Shown piece after piece: positions 30,027 to 44,347 of a stretch of 64,000 nucleotides of DNA. The translations under genes and the position numbers were made by a program. Source of the DNA: Pseudomonas abietaniphila (GTDB taxonomy: Bacteria > Pseudomonadota > Gammaproteobacteria > Pseudomonadales > Pseudomonadaceae); NCBI RefSeq assembly GCF_039697315.1, contig NZ_CP155619.1, positions 3,968,001 to 4,032,000 on the forward strand, given 5' to 3'. Within the stretch, counting starts at the first letter, position 1. Every line of letters starts with the position of its first letter. The notes beneath the pieces were generated by a model. The model was not told where the DNA came from and ran no database searches. It saw only the letters and a program-made list of their open reading frames with translations.

Positions 30027-30364
30027 TGCATCACAGGTAAGCGCAGGCTCACTTGATCGCCGGTTGACCACTTTCGAGTGGTCACTGGTAGGATGTCGCC
30101 GCGCGGGAGCTTGCTCCCGCGTTGGTGCGTCTGGAACACCCAAAATTTTTAGGGTCTGCAACGTTGTTTTGCGGGCTTTGTGGCTAAGCCGGGAGCTCCT
30201 GCAATCCGGCTTGTTCTGCCGCTTTTCTCGGTCGATCAAAGGCCGTTGAACCAAGACCAGGATCGTTGAATTGACGTGAGTTGGGTCCGGGCCTGAAAGG
30301 GGCTCAACGAGTTCGGCAAACTCAGGAGGGTTATGTCGGACGTCCTCAAGAGTGCAGAAAACTT
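30027..30364 (+). other. dnaK-dnaJ intergenic region with two hairpins
   Basis: At 338 bp this is longer than usual inside a chaperone operon. It holds TTGACCACT-TTCG-AGTGGTCAC (30064-30084) and the half-REP hairpin CGCGGGAGC-TT-GCTCCCGCG (30102-30121), then a T-rich stretch without an open frame. It may attenuate or process the message, or hold a separate dnaJ promoter; no consensus promoter was identified. Confidence 0.5.
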
Positions 30365-32312
<1,948 letters not shown>

Positions 32313-32348
32313 CCGGCGATTCGTTCCACGCTGTCAGACGCGCAACAA

Positions 32349-32392
32349 TGCGGGCAGGAAGGGTGTTTTACCTGTATCCTGCCCGCAGTTTT
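32349..32392 (+). terminator. Terminator after dapB
   Basis: Eleven-base arms TGCGGGCAGGA / TCCTGCCCGCA with a 17-base loop, followed by GTTTTG. It separates dapB from the carAB leader. Confidence 0.7.
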
Positions 32393-32518
32393 GACCCGCT
32401 ACGCGATGTCCTGTCGCATTCCTCTGCCTTAAAGGCGTTTTAGCGGTGGATTAAAAAAGCCCTTTTCTGTAAGCTACAGCTTTAGTGTGTCCACTAAAAG
32501 CGCGCAGATAATTCGATG

Positions 32519-32560
32519 AAAAAAGCGGGGTGACGTGTCTATACGTCATTCCGCTTTTTT
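32519..32560 (+). promoter_or_regulatory. Attenuator-like terminator in carAB leader
   Basis: A-run, stem GCGGGGTGACGT / ACGTCATTCCGC (near-perfect), then TTTTTT: an intrinsic terminator 45 bases before carA. A five-codon frame (ATGAAAAAAGCGGGG then TGA, 32516-32533) overlaps its 5' arm, and an upstream alternative pairing (TTTTAGCGGTGGA with TCCACTAAAA) could compete. Together these suggest attenuation of the operon; the signal is unknown. Alternatively it is simply a second dapB terminator with the carA promoter downstream, but only about 45 bases remain for that. Confidence 0.6.
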
Positions 32561-32604
32561 ACAACCTGCGATCGCCCTTTCAGGCTTTATTACGGGAGGT
32601 CTTC

Positions 32605-33741
32605 TTGACTAAGCCAGCCATACTCGCCCTTGCTGATGGCAGCATTTTTCGCGGCGAAGCCATTGGAGCCGACGGTCAAACCGTTGGTGAGGTGGTGTTC
32701 AACACCGCAATGACCGGCTATCAGGAAATCCTTACCGATCCTTCCTATGCCCAGCAAATCGTCACCCTGACTTACCCTCACATCGGCAACACTGGCACCA
32801 CGCCAGAAGACGCCGAATCCGACCGCGTGTGGTCGGCGGGCCTGGTGATTCGTGACCTGCCGCTGGTAGCGAGCAACTGGCGTAACAAGATGTCCCTGGC
32901 TGACTATCTGAAAGCCAACAACGTCGTCGCCATTGCCGGCATCGACACTCGCCGCCTGACCCGCATTCTGCGTGAGAAAGGTGCACAGAACGGCTGCATC
33001 ATGGCGGGCGACGACATTTCCGAAGAGGCAGCCATCGCAGCAGCGCGCGGCTTCCCTGGCCTGAAAGGCATGGATCTGGCGAAAGAAGTCAGCACCAAGA
33101 AAAGCTACGAGTGGCGTTCCAGTGTCTGGAACCTGAAAACAGACAGCCACCCGGAGATCGCTGCCGCTGATTTGCCTTACAACGTGGTTGCCTACGACTA
33201 CGGCGTCAAGACCAACATCCTGCGCATGCTGGTAGAGCGCGGTTGCCGCGTGACCGTGGTGCCGGCCCAGACGCCTGCCAGCGAAGTGCTCGCGCTGAAT
33301 CCGGATGGTGTGTTCCTGTCCAACGGTCCTGGCGATCCAGAGCCTTGCGACTACGCGATTCAGGCGATCAAGGACGTGCTGCAGACCGAGATTCCGGTGT
33401 TCGGTATCTGCCTGGGTCACCAGCTGCTGGCGCTGGCCTCCGGTGCCAAGACCGTCAAGATGGGTCACGGCCACCACGGTGCCAACCACCCGGTTCAGGA
33501 TCTGGACACGGGCGTGGTCATGATCACCAGCCAGAACCACGGTTTCGCAGTGGACGAAAGCACCTTGCCGAGCAACGTGCGCGCCATCCACAAGTCGCTG
33601 TTCGACGGCACCTTGCAGGGTATCGAGCGCACCGACAAGGAAGCATTCAGCTTCCAGGGTCACCCTGAAGCGAGCCCGGGCCCGAACGATGTCGCGCCGC
33701 TGTTTGATCGCTTCATCACAGCCATGGCCAAGCGCCGCTAA
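32605..33741 (+). CDS. carA: Carbamoyl-phosphate synthase small subunit
   Basis: A 378-residue glutaminase subunit. It starts with TTG at 32605 ([17 protein letters not shown]) with GGAGG five bases upstream; no ATG fits the family N-terminus. The C-terminal class I amidotransferase domain shows the nucleophile in VFGICLGHQ and the His/Glu pair in GHPEASPG. It hydrolyses glutamine and channels ammonia to CarB, making carbamoyl phosphate for arginine and pyrimidines. The leader holds an attenuator-like terminator. Confidence 0.97.
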   Translation: MTKPAILALADGSIFRGEAIGADGQTVGEVVFNTAMTGYQEILTDPSYAQQIVTLTYPHIGNTGTTPEDAESDRVWSAGLVIRDLPLVASNWRNKMSLADYLKANNVVAIAGIDTRRLTRILREKGAQNGCIMAGDDISEEAAIAAARGFPGLKGMDLAKEVSTKKSYEWRSSVWNLKTDSHPEIAAADLPYNVVAYDYGVKTNILRMLVERGCRVTVVPAQTPASEVLALNPDGVFLSNGPGDPEPCDYAIQAIKDVLQTEIPVFGICLGHQLLALASGAKTVKMGHGHHGANHPVQDLDTGVVMITSQNHGFAVDESTLPSNVRAIHKSLFDGTLQGIERTDKEAFSFQGHPEASPGPNDVAPLFDRFITAMAKRR

Positions 33742-33869
33742 GCGGCTGACTTGCGACTGTAGCGAGCAGGTGACTGCGGCGAGCCGGATCAGATCCGACA
33801 GCTCGCCCGGCCACCTCAGAGAATGTTCAAGACGGCTTGCCGACTGACACAGGATTCGAGTGACAACCC

Positions 33870-36800
33870 ATGCCAAAACGTACAGACATTAAAAGCATCC
33901 TGATTCTTGGCGCTGGCCCGATCGTAATCGGCCAGGCCTGTGAATTCGACTACTCCGGCGCCCAGGCCTGTAAAGCCCTGCGCGAAGAGGGTTACCGCGT
34001 CATTCTGGTGAACTCCAACCCGGCCACCATCATGACCGACCCGGCCATGGCTGACGCCACCTACATCGAGCCGATCAAATGGGCGACCGTTGCCAAGATC
34101 ATCGAGAAGGAGCGTCCGGACGCATTGCTGCCAACCATGGGCGGCCAGACCGCTCTGAACTGCGCACTGGATCTGGAGCGCGAAGGCGTACTGGAGAAGT
34201 TCGGCGTAGAGATGATCGGTGCCAACGCTGACACCATCGACAAGGCTGAAGATCGCTCGCGTTTCGACAAGGCCATGAAAGCCATCGGTCTGGAATGCCC
34301 GCGTTCCGGCATCGCTCACAGCATGGAAGAGGCCAATGCGGTCCTCGAGAAGCTGGGCTTCCCGTGCATCATTCGTCCGTCCTTCACCATGGGCGGCACA
34401 GGCGGCGGTATTGCGTACAACCGTGAAGAGTTCGAAGAAATCTGCGCCCGCGGTCTGGACCTGTCACCGACCAAAGAGCTGCTGATCGACGAATCCCTGA
34501 TCGGCTGGAAAGAGTATGAGATGGAAGTGGTCCGCGACAAAAAGGACAACTGCATCATCGTCTGCTCCATCGAGAACTTCGACCCGATGGGTGTCCACAC
34601 CGGTGACTCCATCACGGTCGCTCCGGCACAGACCCTGACGGACAAGGAATACCAGATCCTGCGTAACGCCTCGCTGGCGGTCCTGCGCGAGATCGGTGTT
34701 GAAACCGGCGGCTCCAACGTGCAGTTCGGTATTTGCCCGGACACCGGCCGTATGGTCGTGATCGAGATGAACCCGCGCGTTTCCCGTTCTTCGGCGCTGG
34801 CCTCCAAGGCCACCGGTTTCCCGATCGCCAAAGTCGCGGCCAAACTGGCAGTGGGTTACACCCTGGACGAACTGCAGAACGACATCACCGGCGGCAAAAC
34901 GCCTGCTTCGTTCGAGCCGTCCATCGACTACGTCGTGACCAAGCTGCCGCGTTTCGCGTTCGAAAAATTCTCCAAGGCTGATGCGCGCCTGACCACCCAG
35001 ATGAAGTCTGTCGGTGAAGTCATGGCCATCGGTCGTACCTTCCAGGAGTCCCTGCAGAAAGCCCTGCGTGGTCTGGAAGTCGGCGTGAGCGGTCTCGATC
35101 CGAAACTGGATCTGAGCAACCCTGAAAGCGCGAGTATCCTCAAGCGCGAGCTGACCGTGCCGGGCGCCGAGCGTATCTGGTATGTCGCTGACGCTTTCCG
35201 TGCGGGCATGACCGTCGAGCAAATCTTCGGCATGAACATGATCGACCCTTGGTTCCTGGTTCAGATCGAAGATCTGATCAAGGAAGAAGAGAAGGTCAAG
35301 ACCATGGGCATGTCGGCCATCGATCGCGACGTGATGTTCCGGCTCAAGCGCAAGGGCTTCTCCGACGCCCGTCTGGCCAAGCTGCTGGGCGTCACCGAGA
35401 AGAGCGTTCGTACACACCGTCACAAGCTGGACGTGCTGCCGGTCTACAAGCGCGTTGATACCTGCGCCGCCGAATTCGCGACCGACACTGCGTACATGTA
35501 CTCCACGTACGAAGAAGAGTGCGAAGCCAATCCTTCGACCCGCGACAAGATCATGATCCTCGGTGGCGGTCCTAACCGCATCGGTCAGGGTATCGAGTTC
35601 GACTACTGCTGCGTACACGCGGCACTGGCCCTGCGCGACGACGGTTACGAGACCATCATGGTCAACTGCAACCCGGAAACCGTATCGACCGATTACGACA
35701 CCTCCGATCGCCTGTACTTCGAACCGGTGACCCTGGAAGACGTGCTGGAAATCGTCCGCGTCGAGAAGCCGAAAGGCGTGATCGTCCAGTACGGCGGCCA
35801 GACCCCTTTGAAGCTGGCGCGTGCATTGGAAGCGGCTGGCGTGCCGATCATCGGCACCAGCCCTGATGCCATCGACCGCGCTGAAGACCGTGAGCGTTTC
35901 CAGCAGATGGTCGAGCGTTTGAACCTGCGTCAGCCGCCGAACGCCACTGTGCGCAGCGAAGACGAAGCGATTCGTGCTGCGGCGAAGATCGGTTACCCGC
36001 TGGTGGTTCGTCCGTCCTACGTTCTGGGCGGTCGTGCGATGGAAATCGTCTACGAAGAAGAAGAACTCAAGCGCTACCTGCGTGAAGCGGTTCAAGTGTC
36101 CAACGACAGCCCGGTGCTGCTGGACCACTTCCTCAACTGCGCCATTGAAATGGACGTGGATGCTGTGAGTGATGGCACCGATGTCGTCATCGGCGCGATC
36201 ATGCAGCACATCGAGCAGGCGGGCGTTCACTCCGGTGACTCCGCGTGCTCGCTGCCGCCTTACTCGCTGCCTGCGCACATTCAGGACGAGATGCGTGAGC
36301 AGGTCAAGAAAATGGCCCTGGAGCTCGGCGTTATCGGCCTGATGAACGTCCAACTGGCGCTGCAAGGCGAAGACATCTACGTGATCGAAGTGAACCCGCG
36401 TGCCTCGCGTACCGTGCCGTTCGTTTCCAAGTGCATCGGTGTTTCCCTTGCCATGATCGCGGCTCGCGTCATGGCGGGTAAAACCCTGAAAGAGCTGGGC
36501 TTCACCAAGGAAATCATTCCGAACTTCTACAGCGTGAAAGAGGCAGTGTTCCCGTTTGCCAAATTCCCTGGCGTTGACCCGATCCTCGGGCCAGAGATGA
36601 AGTCGACCGGTGAGGTCATGGGTGTCGGTGACACCTTCGGCGAAGCATTCGCCAAAGCCCAGATGGGCGCCAGCGAAGTATTGCCAACCGGCGGTACAGC
36701 GTTTATCAGCGTGCGTGATGACGACAAGCCATTGGTGGCTGGCGTTGCGCGCAACTTGATCGAACTCGGTTTTGAAATCGTCGCAACGGCCGGCACTGCC

Positions 36801-37091
36801 CGCTTGATCGAAGCAGCAGGCCTGAAAGTTCGCCGCGTGAACAAGGTGACCGAGGGCCGCCCTCACGTGGTCGATATGATCAAGAACGACGAAGTGACGT
36901 TGATCATCAACACCACTGAAGGTCGCCAGTCGATCGCGGATTCTTATTCCATTCGTCGCAACGCCTTGCAGCACAAGATTTACTGCACCACCACCATTGC
37001 TGCGGGCGAGGCTATCTGTGAAGCGCTGAAGTTCGGTCCTGAAAAAACCGTTCGCCGCTTGCAGGATCTACATGCAGGATTGAAAGCATGA
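33870..37091 (+). CDS. carB: Carbamoyl-phosphate synthase large subunit
   Basis: A 1073-residue enzyme with two homologous ATP-grasp halves (about 1-550 and 551-935) that phosphorylate bicarbonate and carbamate, an oligomerisation segment between them, and a C-terminal methylglyoxal-synthase-like allosteric domain (about 936-1073) that binds UMP and ornithine in E. coli. N-terminus [30 protein letters not shown] and the repeat [20 protein letters not shown] mark the duplication. It overlaps greA by four bases (ATGA). Carbamoyl phosphate feeds arginine and pyrimidine synthesis. Confidence 0.99.
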   Translation: MPKRTDIKSILILGAGPIVIGQACEFDYSGAQACKALREEGYRVILVNSNPATIMTDPAMADATYIEPIKWATVAKIIEKERPDALLPTMGGQTALNCALDLEREGVLEKFGVEMIGANADTIDKAEDRSRFDKAMKAIGLECPRSGIAHSMEEANAVLEKLGFPCIIRPSFTMGGTGGGIAYNREEFEEICARGLDLSPTKELLIDESLIGWKEYEMEVVRDKKDNCIIVCSIENFDPMGVHTGDSITVAPAQTLTDKEYQILRNASLAVLREIGVETGGSNVQFGICPDTGRMVVIEMNPRVSRSSALASKATGFPIAKVAAKLAVGYTLDELQNDITGGKTPASFEPSIDYVVTKLPRFAFEKFSKADARLTTQMKSVGEVMAIGRTFQESLQKALRGLEVGVSGLDPKLDLSNPESASILKRELTVPGAERIWYVADAFRAGMTVEQIFGMNMIDPWFLVQIEDLIKEEEKVKTMGMSAIDRDVMFRLKRKGFSDARLAKLLGVTEKSVRTHRHKLDVLPVYKRVDTCAAEFATDTAYMYSTYEEECEANPSTRDKIMILGGGPNRIGQGIEFDYCCVHAALALRDDGYETIMVNCNPETVSTDYDTSDRLYFEPVTLEDVLEIVRVEKPKGVIVQYGGQTPLKLARALEAAGVPIIGTSPDAIDRAEDRERFQQMVERLNLRQPPNATVRSEDEAIRAAAKIGYPLVVRPSYVLGGRAMEIVYEEEELKRYLREAVQVSNDSPVLLDHFLNCAIEMDVDAVSDGTDVVIGAIMQHIEQAGVHSGDSACSLPPYSLPAHIQDEMREQVKKMALELGVIGLMNVQLALQGEDIYVIEVNPRASRTVPFVSKCIGVSLAMIAARVMAGKTLKELGFTKEIIPNFYSVKEAVFPFAKFPGVDPILGPEMKSTGEVMGVGDTFGEAFAKAQMGASEVLPTGGTAFISVRDDDKPLVAGVARNLIELGFEIVATAGTARLIEAAGLKVRRVNKVTEGRPHVVDMIKNDEVTLIINTTEGRQSIADSYSIRRNALQHKIYCTTTIAAGEAICEALKFGPEKTVRRLQDLHAGLKA

Positions 37092-37570
37092 GCATTACCA
37101 AATATCCGATGACCGTTCAGGGCGCTCTCGCCCTGGAAGAAGAGCTGCATCACCTGAGCAAGGTCGAGCGTCCGCGCTTGAGCCAGGCCATCGGTGAAGC
37201 ACGTGAGCTGGGCGACCTCAAGGAAAACGCCGAGTACCATGCTGCCCGCGAAGAGCAGGGCATGGTCGAGGCGCGGATCCGTGATATCGAAGGCCGTCTG
37301 CAAAACTCGGTCGTGATCGACGTCACCAGCATCGCTCACTCAGGCAAGGTGATTTTCGGCACAACCGTAGAGCTGGCCAACGTTGAGACTGACGAGCAGG
37401 TGACGTACCAGATCGTGGGTGAAGACGAAGCGAACATCAAACAGGGCAAGATCTCTGTAGGTGCTCCGATTGCCCGGGCCATCATCGGCAAGGAAGAAGG
37501 TGATGTCGTGGCGATCAAGACGCCGAGCGGTGTGATCGAGTACGAGATTGTCGAGGTCAAGCACATCTGA
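37088..37570 (+). CDS. greA: Transcription elongation factor GreA
   Basis: A 160-residue factor. The N-terminal antiparallel coiled coil has acidic residues at its tip ([32 protein letters not shown]), and the C-terminal FKBP-like domain ends in [13 protein letters not shown]. It enters the RNA polymerase secondary channel and stimulates cleavage of backtracked transcripts. Its ATG overlaps the carB stop, so it is translationally coupled to carB. Confidence 0.98.
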   Translation: MSITKYPMTVQGALALEEELHHLSKVERPRLSQAIGEARELGDLKENAEYHAAREEQGMVEARIRDIEGRLQNSVVIDVTSIAHSGKVIFGTTVELANVETDEQVTYQIVGEDEANIKQGKISVGAPIARAIIGKEEGDVVAIKTPSGVIEYEIVEVKHI

Positions 37571-37674
37571 CCGGTGCCTGCGGAGGTCGTCCCCAGGGGC
37601 GCCTTCCGTGGGCGAGCGGGTTCGGGTTGGAAGTGGTGAAAGCGCTGCTTCTTGCTGATGATCAGGTGGTTCCG

Positions 37675-37702
37675 GTCAGGGCGCGCGATCCGCGCCCCTG
37701 AC
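37675..37702. terminator. Hairpin between greA and yhbY
   Basis: GTCAGGGCGCG-CGATC-CGCGCCCCTGAC, with one bulged C, lies in the gap between convergent greA and yhbY. No T run on either side; probably a shared 3'-end structure. Confidence 0.5.
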
Positions 37703-37713
37703 AGGGTTCACGC

Positions 37714-38022
37714 TTATTTGTAGCGGTGAATGTTCGACAGCTGTTTGTTAGGCTGTGGGTTCTTGCGGTAGATCAGCGCCATCTTGCCGATGGTCTGCAC
37801 CAGTTCCGCACGACCTTGTTTGCACAGTTCTTCGATGACGGCACGGCGATCGTCGCGATCTTCCAGCTTGATCTGAACCTTGATCAGTTCATGATCGACC
37901 AATGCGCGATCAAGCTCGGCCAGCACGCCCTCACTCAGGCCGTTGCCGGCAACCATCAGGACCGGCTTCAGGTCATGTCCAATGGATTTGTACTGTTTCT
38001 TCTGCTCGTTAGTGAGCGGCAT
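37714..38022 (-). CDS. yhbY: Ribosome-assembly RNA-binding protein YhbY
   Basis: A 102-residue CRM-domain protein: MPLTNEQKKQYKSIGHDLKPVLMVAGNGLSEGVLAELDRALVDHELIKVQIKLEDRDDRRAVIEELC with the GxxG-like loop. YhbY associates with pre-50S ribosomes. A longer in-frame extension upstream (14 residues) is not family-like. Divergent from rlmE with a shared region of about 100 bp. Confidence 0.93.
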   Translation of the reverse strand: MPLTNEQKKQYKSIGHDLKPVLMVAGNGLSEGVLAELDRALVDHELIKVQIKLEDRDDRRAVIEELCKQGRAELVQTIGKMALIYRKNPQPNKQLSNIHRYK

Positions 38023-38124
38023 AATCTGACCCTTTTCGTCTGATTCTGTAAAATTGGCGGCCATTTTACCCGAGGGCTCGTGGCTCCGCCCAGTTAATCA
38101 CGACGCATATCATCGAGGTGCCCC

Positions 38125-38775
38125 GTGGCGCAGCGTTCCAAGAGCAGCCATAACTGGCTGAGAGAACATTTCGACGACAAGTACGTCAAAATGGCACAGA
38201 AAGATGGCTACCGTTCCCGCGCCAGTTACAAGCTTCTGGAGATCCAGGAGAAGGACAAGATCATTCGTCCCGGCATGACGGTTGTCGACCTCGGTGCAGC
38301 CCCGGGAGGCTGGTCGCAAGTGACCAGTCGTCTGATTGGTGGCAAGGGTCGCCTTATCGCATCCGACATTCTGGAAATGGACAGCATCCCTGATGTGACC
38401 TTTATACAAGGGGATTTCACTGAGGATGCAGTCTTTAAACAGATCCTCGAGGCGATCGGTAATACTCAAGTAGACCTTGTGATTTCCGATATGGCCCCCA
38501 ATATGAGTGGATTGAGCGCTGTGGATATGCCACGCGCCATGTTCCTTTGTGAGTTGGCGCTCGACCTGGCGGGTCGGGTTCTGCGTCCGGGTGGTGATTT
38601 CTTGATCAAGGTCTTCCAGGGTGAAGGCTTCGATGTGTACCACAAGGATGTTCGCAAAATGTTCGATAAGGTACAGATGCGCAAGCCTCTGTCCTCCCGT
38701 GACCGCTCTCGTGAGCAGTACCTTCTGGGCCGCGGTTTCAAAGGCGGTTATGAGGCCCCGGGCGATTCTGAGTAA
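38125..38775 (+). CDS. rlmE: 23S rRNA (uridine-2'-O) methyltransferase RlmE
   Basis: A 216-residue FtsJ/RrmJ methyltransferase with a GTG start (GAGGTG upstream). SAM-binding motif [13 protein letters not shown]; the K-D-K-E tetrad is recognisable in [20 protein letters not shown] and SREQYLLG. It methylates U2552 of 23S rRNA in the late 50S assembly. It precedes ftsH, the common rrmJ-ftsH pairing, with a 178-bp gap that may hold a separate ftsH promoter. Confidence 0.97.
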   Translation: MAQRSKSSHNWLREHFDDKYVKMAQKDGYRSRASYKLLEIQEKDKIIRPGMTVVDLGAAPGGWSQVTSRLIGGKGRLIASDILEMDSIPDVTFIQGDFTEDAVFKQILEAIGNTQVDLVISDMAPNMSGLSAVDMPRAMFLCELALDLAGRVLRPGGDFLIKVFQGEGFDVYHKDVRKMFDKVQMRKPLSSRDRSREQYLLGRGFKGGYEAPGDSE

Positions 38776-38953
38776 AGGCAATAGCTTTTTTCAAATGGCT
38801 TTATTCACGGAGCGTAACGAAGATCGTGTAGTCAAAGTTTCACAAAGGGTTACAGACGCCGCCTGCCACACCTGTAGGATCTGTAGTAAGTTAGGCCGGT
38901 GAATATCATGCGAGGCACGCTCCAGCGTGGAGCTTGCTTCAGAGGGTAGCTAA

Positions 38954-40873
38954 TTGAACGATATGGCAAAGAATTTGATCCTGTGGTTGATCATCGCCGC
39001 GGTCCTTGTGACGGTGATGAACAACTTCTCCAGCCCGAACGAGCCGCAGACCCTCAACTACTCCGAGTTCATCCAGCAGGTTAAGGATGGCAAGGTCGAG
39101 AAAGTTGCCGTTGACGGTTACGTCATCACGGGCAAACGCAGCGACGGCGATACCTTCAAGACCATTCGTCCGGCGATCCAGGACAACGGCCTGATCGGTG
39201 ATCTGGTCGACAACAATGTCGTGATCGAAGGCAAACAGCCTGAGCAGCAAAGCATCTGGACCCAGTTGCTGGTCGCCAGCTTCCCGATCCTGGTCATCAT
39301 TGCTGTCTTCATGTTCTTCATGCGCCAGATGCAAGGTGGCGCGGGAGGCAAGGGCGGACCAATGAGTTTCGGCAAGAGCAAGGCGCGTCTGCTCTCCGAA
39401 GATCAGGTCAAGACCACACTGGCCGACGTTGCAGGTTGCGACGAAGCCAAGGAAGAAGTGGGCGAACTCGTAGAATTTCTCCGTGATCCGGGTAAATTCC
39501 AGCGCTTGGGCGGTCGTATTCCGCGCGGCGTCTTGATGGTCGGTCCTCCGGGTACCGGTAAGACCTTGCTGGCCAAGGCGATTGCCGGTGAAGCGAAGGT
39601 CCCGTTCTTCACCATTTCCGGTTCTGACTTTGTCGAGATGTTCGTGGGTGTCGGCGCCAGCCGGGTTCGTGACATGTTCGAACAAGCCAAGAAGCATGCA
39701 CCTTGCATCATCTTCATCGACGAAATCGATGCGGTAGGTCGTCACCGTGGCGCCGGTATGGGCGGCGGTCACGATGAACGTGAGCAGACGCTCAACCAGT
39801 TGCTGGTTGAGATGGACGGTTTCGAGATGAACGACGGCATCATCGTCATTGCGGCAACCAACCGTCCCGACGTCCTCGACCCTGCATTGCTTCGTCCGGG
39901 CCGTTTCGACCGTCAGGTTGTGGTGGGTCTGCCAGACATTCGCGGTCGTGAGCAAATTCTCAAGGTCCACATGCGCAAAGTGCCAATGGGTGACGACGTC
40001 AACCCGGCGGTGATCGCACGCGGTACTCCAGGTTTCTCCGGTGCCGATCTGGCGAACCTGGTCAACGAAGCGTCGCTGTTTGCCGCTCGTGTCGGTAAGC
40101 GCATCGTTGAAATGAAGGAATTCGAACTGGCGAAAGACAAGATCATGATGGGCGCCGAGCGCAAATCCATGGTCATGTCCGAGAAAGAGAAGCAGAACAC
40201 GGCTTATCACGAGGCAGGTCACGCCATCGTCGGTCGTGTCGTGCCCGAGCATGATCCGGTCTACAAAGTCTCGATCATTCCTCGTGGTCGTGCGCTGGGT
40301 GTGACGATGTTCCTTCCAGAGGAAGACCGTTACAGCCTTTCCAAGCGCGCGCTGATCAGTCAGATCTGTTCGCTCTACGGCGGTCGTATCGCTGAAGAGA
40401 TGACGTTGGGCTTCGACGGTGTTACCACCGGCGCATCCAACGACATCATGCGGGCCAGTCAGATTGCCCGGAACATGGTCACCAAGTGGGGCCTGTCCGA
40501 GAAGTTGGGGCCTCTGATGTACTCGGAAGATGAAGACGGCGGTTATCTGGGTCGTGGCGGTGGCGGTCAAAACGCCAGCCTCTCGGCAGATACCGCTCGC
40601 ATGATCGACTCCGAAGTGCGCAGCATCATTGATCAGTGCTACGGCACTGCCAAGCAGATCCTGACGGACAATCGCGACAAGCTGGACGCGATGGCCGATG
40701 CACTGATGAAGTACGAGACCATCGACGCCGAGCAGATCGATGACATCATGGCGGGTCGCACGCCTCGCGAACCGCGTGACTGGGAAGGTGGCTCGGGTGC
40801 TTCCGGCACGCCAACCGCTCCAGTAGGTCCTCGTCCTGAAACCCCGATTGGCGGCCCTGCTGCTGACCACTAA
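38954..40873 (+). CDS. ftsH: ATP-dependent zinc metalloprotease FtsH
   Basis: A 639-residue inner-membrane AAA protease. Membrane segments at about 7-25 and 100-122 flank a periplasmic domain. Walker A GPPGTGKT, Walker [11 protein letters not shown], second region of homology [21 protein letters not shown], and the zinc site HEAGH. It degrades membrane proteins and sigma-32, among others. TTG at 38954 with GAGGG seven bases upstream is the probable start; an in-frame ATG lies nine bases later but is badly spaced. Confidence 0.98.
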   Translation: MNDMAKNLILWLIIAAVLVTVMNNFSSPNEPQTLNYSEFIQQVKDGKVEKVAVDGYVITGKRSDGDTFKTIRPAIQDNGLIGDLVDNNVVIEGKQPEQQSIWTQLLVASFPILVIIAVFMFFMRQMQGGAGGKGGPMSFGKSKARLLSEDQVKTTLADVAGCDEAKEEVGELVEFLRDPGKFQRLGGRIPRGVLMVGPPGTGKTLLAKAIAGEAKVPFFTISGSDFVEMFVGVGASRVRDMFEQAKKHAPCIIFIDEIDAVGRHRGAGMGGGHDEREQTLNQLLVEMDGFEMNDGIIVIAATNRPDVLDPALLRPGRFDRQVVVGLPDIRGREQILKVHMRKVPMGDDVNPAVIARGTPGFSGADLANLVNEASLFAARVGKRIVEMKEFELAKDKIMMGAERKSMVMSEKEKQNTAYHEAGHAIVGRVVPEHDPVYKVSIIPRGRALGVTMFLPEEDRYSLSKRALISQICSLYGGRIAEEMTLGFDGVTTGASNDIMRASQIARNMVTKWGLSEKLGPLMYSEDEDGGYLGRGGGGQNASLSADTARMIDSEVRSIIDQCYGTAKQILTDNRDKLDAMADALMKYETIDAEQIDDIMAGRTPREPRDWEGGSGASGTPTAPVGPRPETPIGGPAADH

Positions 40874-40881
40874 GGCCTGAC

Positions 40882-41733
40882 ATGACTTCTGCGCTGTACC
40901 CAACCCGGTTGCCTTGCGGCAACCGGGTTCTTGATTTATCCCGGACGCATGTCATGGGAATCCTCAATGTCACCCCCGATTCGTTCTCCGATGGCGGTCG
41001 CTTCGCCCAGCGCGATCTCGCTTTGCGGCACGCTGAAGCCATGGTTGTCGCCGGCGCGACCCTGATCGATGTCGGAGGGGAGTCCACGCGCCCTGGCGCT
41101 CGTACGGTTTCGCCGGTCGAAGAGTTGGAACGCGTTGCGCCCATCGTCGAAGCGATCAGTCGCGAGCTTGACGTCATTATCTCGGTGGACACTTCAACGC
41201 CCGCAGTCATCCGTGAGACGGCGCGCTTGGGTGCAGGCCTGATCAACGATGTGCGTTCCCTGCAGCGTGACGGCGCGCTGGATGCGGCAGTGGCAACCGG
41301 GTTGCCGGTGTGCCTGATGCACATGCGTGGCGAGCCTACGGACATGCAGAACGATCCTCGCTATGACGATCTGCTGGGCGAGGTCAGTTCGTTTCTCAGG
41401 GAGCGGATGGACGCCTGCATCGCTGCGGGCATCGCGAGAGAACATATCATCCTCGATCCCGGTTACGGGTTCGCCAAAACGCTTGAGCACAACCTGAGTC
41501 TGTTCAAGCATATGGAGGCCCTGCTTGAGTTGGGTCGGCCGCTGCTGGTTGGCGTCTCACGCAAGAGTATGATCGGCAAGGTGCTGGACAAGCCTGTTGA
41601 CCAGCGGCTTTACGGAGCGCTCGCACTGGCGGGAATGGCCATGATCAAGGGCGCGAGAATTTTGCGTGTGCACGATGTCGCTGAAACCGTCGATGTCGTC
41701 CGCATGATTTCCGCTGTTGAATCGGCAGAATAA
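40882..41733 (+). CDS. folP: Dihydropteroate synthase
   Basis: A 283-residue TIM-barrel enzyme condensing p-aminobenzoate with hydroxymethyl-dihydropterin pyrophosphate; the sulfonamide target. Signatures: MGILNVTPDSFSDGG and DVGGESTRPGA. It begins eight bases after ftsH. Codons 8-16 contain a perfect 12-bp hairpin (see separate entry). The start was kept because the peptide YPTRLPCGNRVLDLS seems familiar from other pseudomonad FolP proteins. Confidence 0.97.
   Translation: MTSALYPTRLPCGNRVLDLSRTHVMGILNVTPDSFSDGGRFAQRDLALRHAEAMVVAGATLIDVGGESTRPGARTVSPVEELERVAPIVEAISRELDVIISVDTSTPAVIRETARLGAGLINDVRSLQRDGALDAAVATGLPVCLMHMRGEPTDMQNDPRYDDLLGEVSSFLRERMDACIAAGIAREHIILDPGYGFAKTLEHNLSLFKHMEALLELGRPLLVGVSRKSMIGKVLDKPVDQRLYGALALAGMAMIKGARILRVHDVAETVDVVRMISAVESAE
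40902..40929 (+). terminator. Terminator-like hairpin inside folP start
   Basis: AACCCGGTTGCC-TTGC-GGCAACCGGGTT is a perfect 12-bp stem with a tetraloop, followed by CTTGATTT, lying 28 bases after the ftsH stop and within folP codons 8-16. It could terminate part of ftsH transcription, or be kept open by ribosomes translating folP. The T tract is weak, so this is inference. Confidence 0.5.
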
Positions 41734-41748
41734 GAATCTGGAGCACCC

Positions 41749-43092
41749 ATGAGCACTAAGAAATATTTCGGAACCGACGGCATTCGCGGTCGCGTAGGTC
41801 AATTCCCCATCACCCCTGATTTCATGCTCAAGCTGGGTTGGGCCGCCGGCATGGCATTTCGCAAGATGGGCGCGTGCCGCATCCTGGTAGGCAAGGATAC
41901 TCGCATCTCGGGTTACATGTTCGAGTCTGCGCTCGAGGCTGGATTGTCTGCGGCCGGCGCTGACGTCATGTTGCTTGGCCCGATGCCGACGCCTGCGATC
42001 GCCTACCTGACCCGCACCTTTCAGGCTCAAGCGGGCATCGTTATCAGTGCGTCGCACAACCCGCATTACGATAACGGCATCAAGTTCTTTTCCGGGAAAG
42101 GCACCAAGCTCCCTGATGAAGTCGAAATGATGATCGAGGAGTTGCTCGATGCGCCGATGACGGTGGCGGAGTCTGAGCATCTCGGCAAGGTGTCCCGGAT
42201 CAACGACGCGGCAGGCCGCTACATTGAATTCTGCAAAAGCAGCGTGCCGACCAGCACCAGTTTTGCGGGGCTCAAGATCGTGGTCGATTGCGCCCATGGC
42301 GCGACCTACAAGGTGGCGCCGAACGTATTCCGTGAGCTGGGCGCACAGGTGACGGTGCTGTCGGCTGCGCCCAATGGGCTGAACATCAACGACGACTGTG
42401 GTTCGACCCACATGGGTGCTCTGCAGGCGGCTGTCGTTGCCGAGAAGGCCGATCTGGGTATTGGCTTCGATGGCGATGGTGATCGCGTCTTGATGGTCGA
42501 TCACACCGGTGCGATCGTCGACGGGGATGAGTTGATCTACATCATCGCCCGAGACCTGCACGAGCGTGGCCGCTTGCAGGGCGGTGTCGTGGGTACATTG
42601 ATGAGCAATCTGGGGCTTGAGCTGGCGCTTGCCGACCTGAGTATTCCGTTCGTGCGGGCCAATGTGGGTGACCGCTATGTCATCGCCGAATTGCTGGAGC
42701 GTAACTGGCAGGTCGGTGGTGAGAATTCGGGTCACGTCGTCTGCTTCCAGCACACCACGACCGGCGATGCGATCATCGCCGCGCTGCAGGTGTTGCTGGC
42801 ACTCAAACGCTCGGGACAGAGCTTGGCGGAGTCTCGTCAGGGACTGAGAAAATGCCCGCAAGTATTGGTCAACGTGCGCTTTGAGGGCGGTGGTGTGGAC
42901 CCAGTCCAGCACCCTGCGGTCAAGGAAGCGTGTGAGCGCGTGACGGCGGCCATGGGGGGGCGTGGTCGCGTGCTGTTGCGCAAGTCAGGTACCGAGCCGT
43001 TGGTGCGTGTCATGGTTGAAGGTGAGGACGAAACACTGGTCGCTGGCTATGCCGACGAACTCGCAAAACTGGTTGCTGAAGTTTGCGCCTAG
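41749..43092 (+). CDS. glmM: Phosphoglucosamine mutase
   Basis: A 447-residue enzyme converting glucosamine-6-phosphate to glucosamine-1-phosphate for peptidoglycan and LPS. Starts [16 protein letters not shown]; phosphoserine loop [15 protein letters not shown]; metal loop [12 protein letters not shown]; sugar-binding GGENSGHV; phosphate-binding [12 protein letters not shown]. Usual length is about 445. It follows folP by 15 bases, the standard ftsH-folP-glmM order. Confidence 0.98.
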   Translation: MSTKKYFGTDGIRGRVGQFPITPDFMLKLGWAAGMAFRKMGACRILVGKDTRISGYMFESALEAGLSAAGADVMLLGPMPTPAIAYLTRTFQAQAGIVISASHNPHYDNGIKFFSGKGTKLPDEVEMMIEELLDAPMTVAESEHLGKVSRINDAAGRYIEFCKSSVPTSTSFAGLKIVVDCAHGATYKVAPNVFRELGAQVTVLSAAPNGLNINDDCGSTHMGALQAAVVAEKADLGIGFDGDGDRVLMVDHTGAIVDGDELIYIIARDLHERGRLQGGVVGTLMSNLGLELALADLSIPFVRANVGDRYVIAELLERNWQVGGENSGHVVCFQHTTTGDAIIAALQVLLALKRSGQSLAESRQGLRKCPQVLVNVRFEGGGVDPVQHPAVKEACERVTAAMGGRGRVLLRKSGTEPLVRVMVEGEDETLVAGYADELAKLVAEVCA

Positions 43093-43158
43093 TTTCGGCT
43101 TGCCAGTGTTGAAACTGTTGGGTAACATCTGCGCCCACTTTGACCGACGAGGTACAGC

Positions 43159-44302
<1,144 letters not shown>

Positions 44303-44347
44303 CACAGGATTCGCAGTCGATAGTTGGGCTGCAAAAAGAGTTGTAAT

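Noticed and set aside
28104..30254. A 716-codon antisense frame over dnaK, and a 654-codon one over ftsH (38939-40903)
   Set aside because: Long antisense frames over highly expressed GC-biased genes are expected; no ribosome binding site or domain.
34464..36974. An 836-codon antisense frame within carB
   Set aside because: Same reason: the sense gene is certain and the antisense product is rich in His, Arg and Asp without domains.
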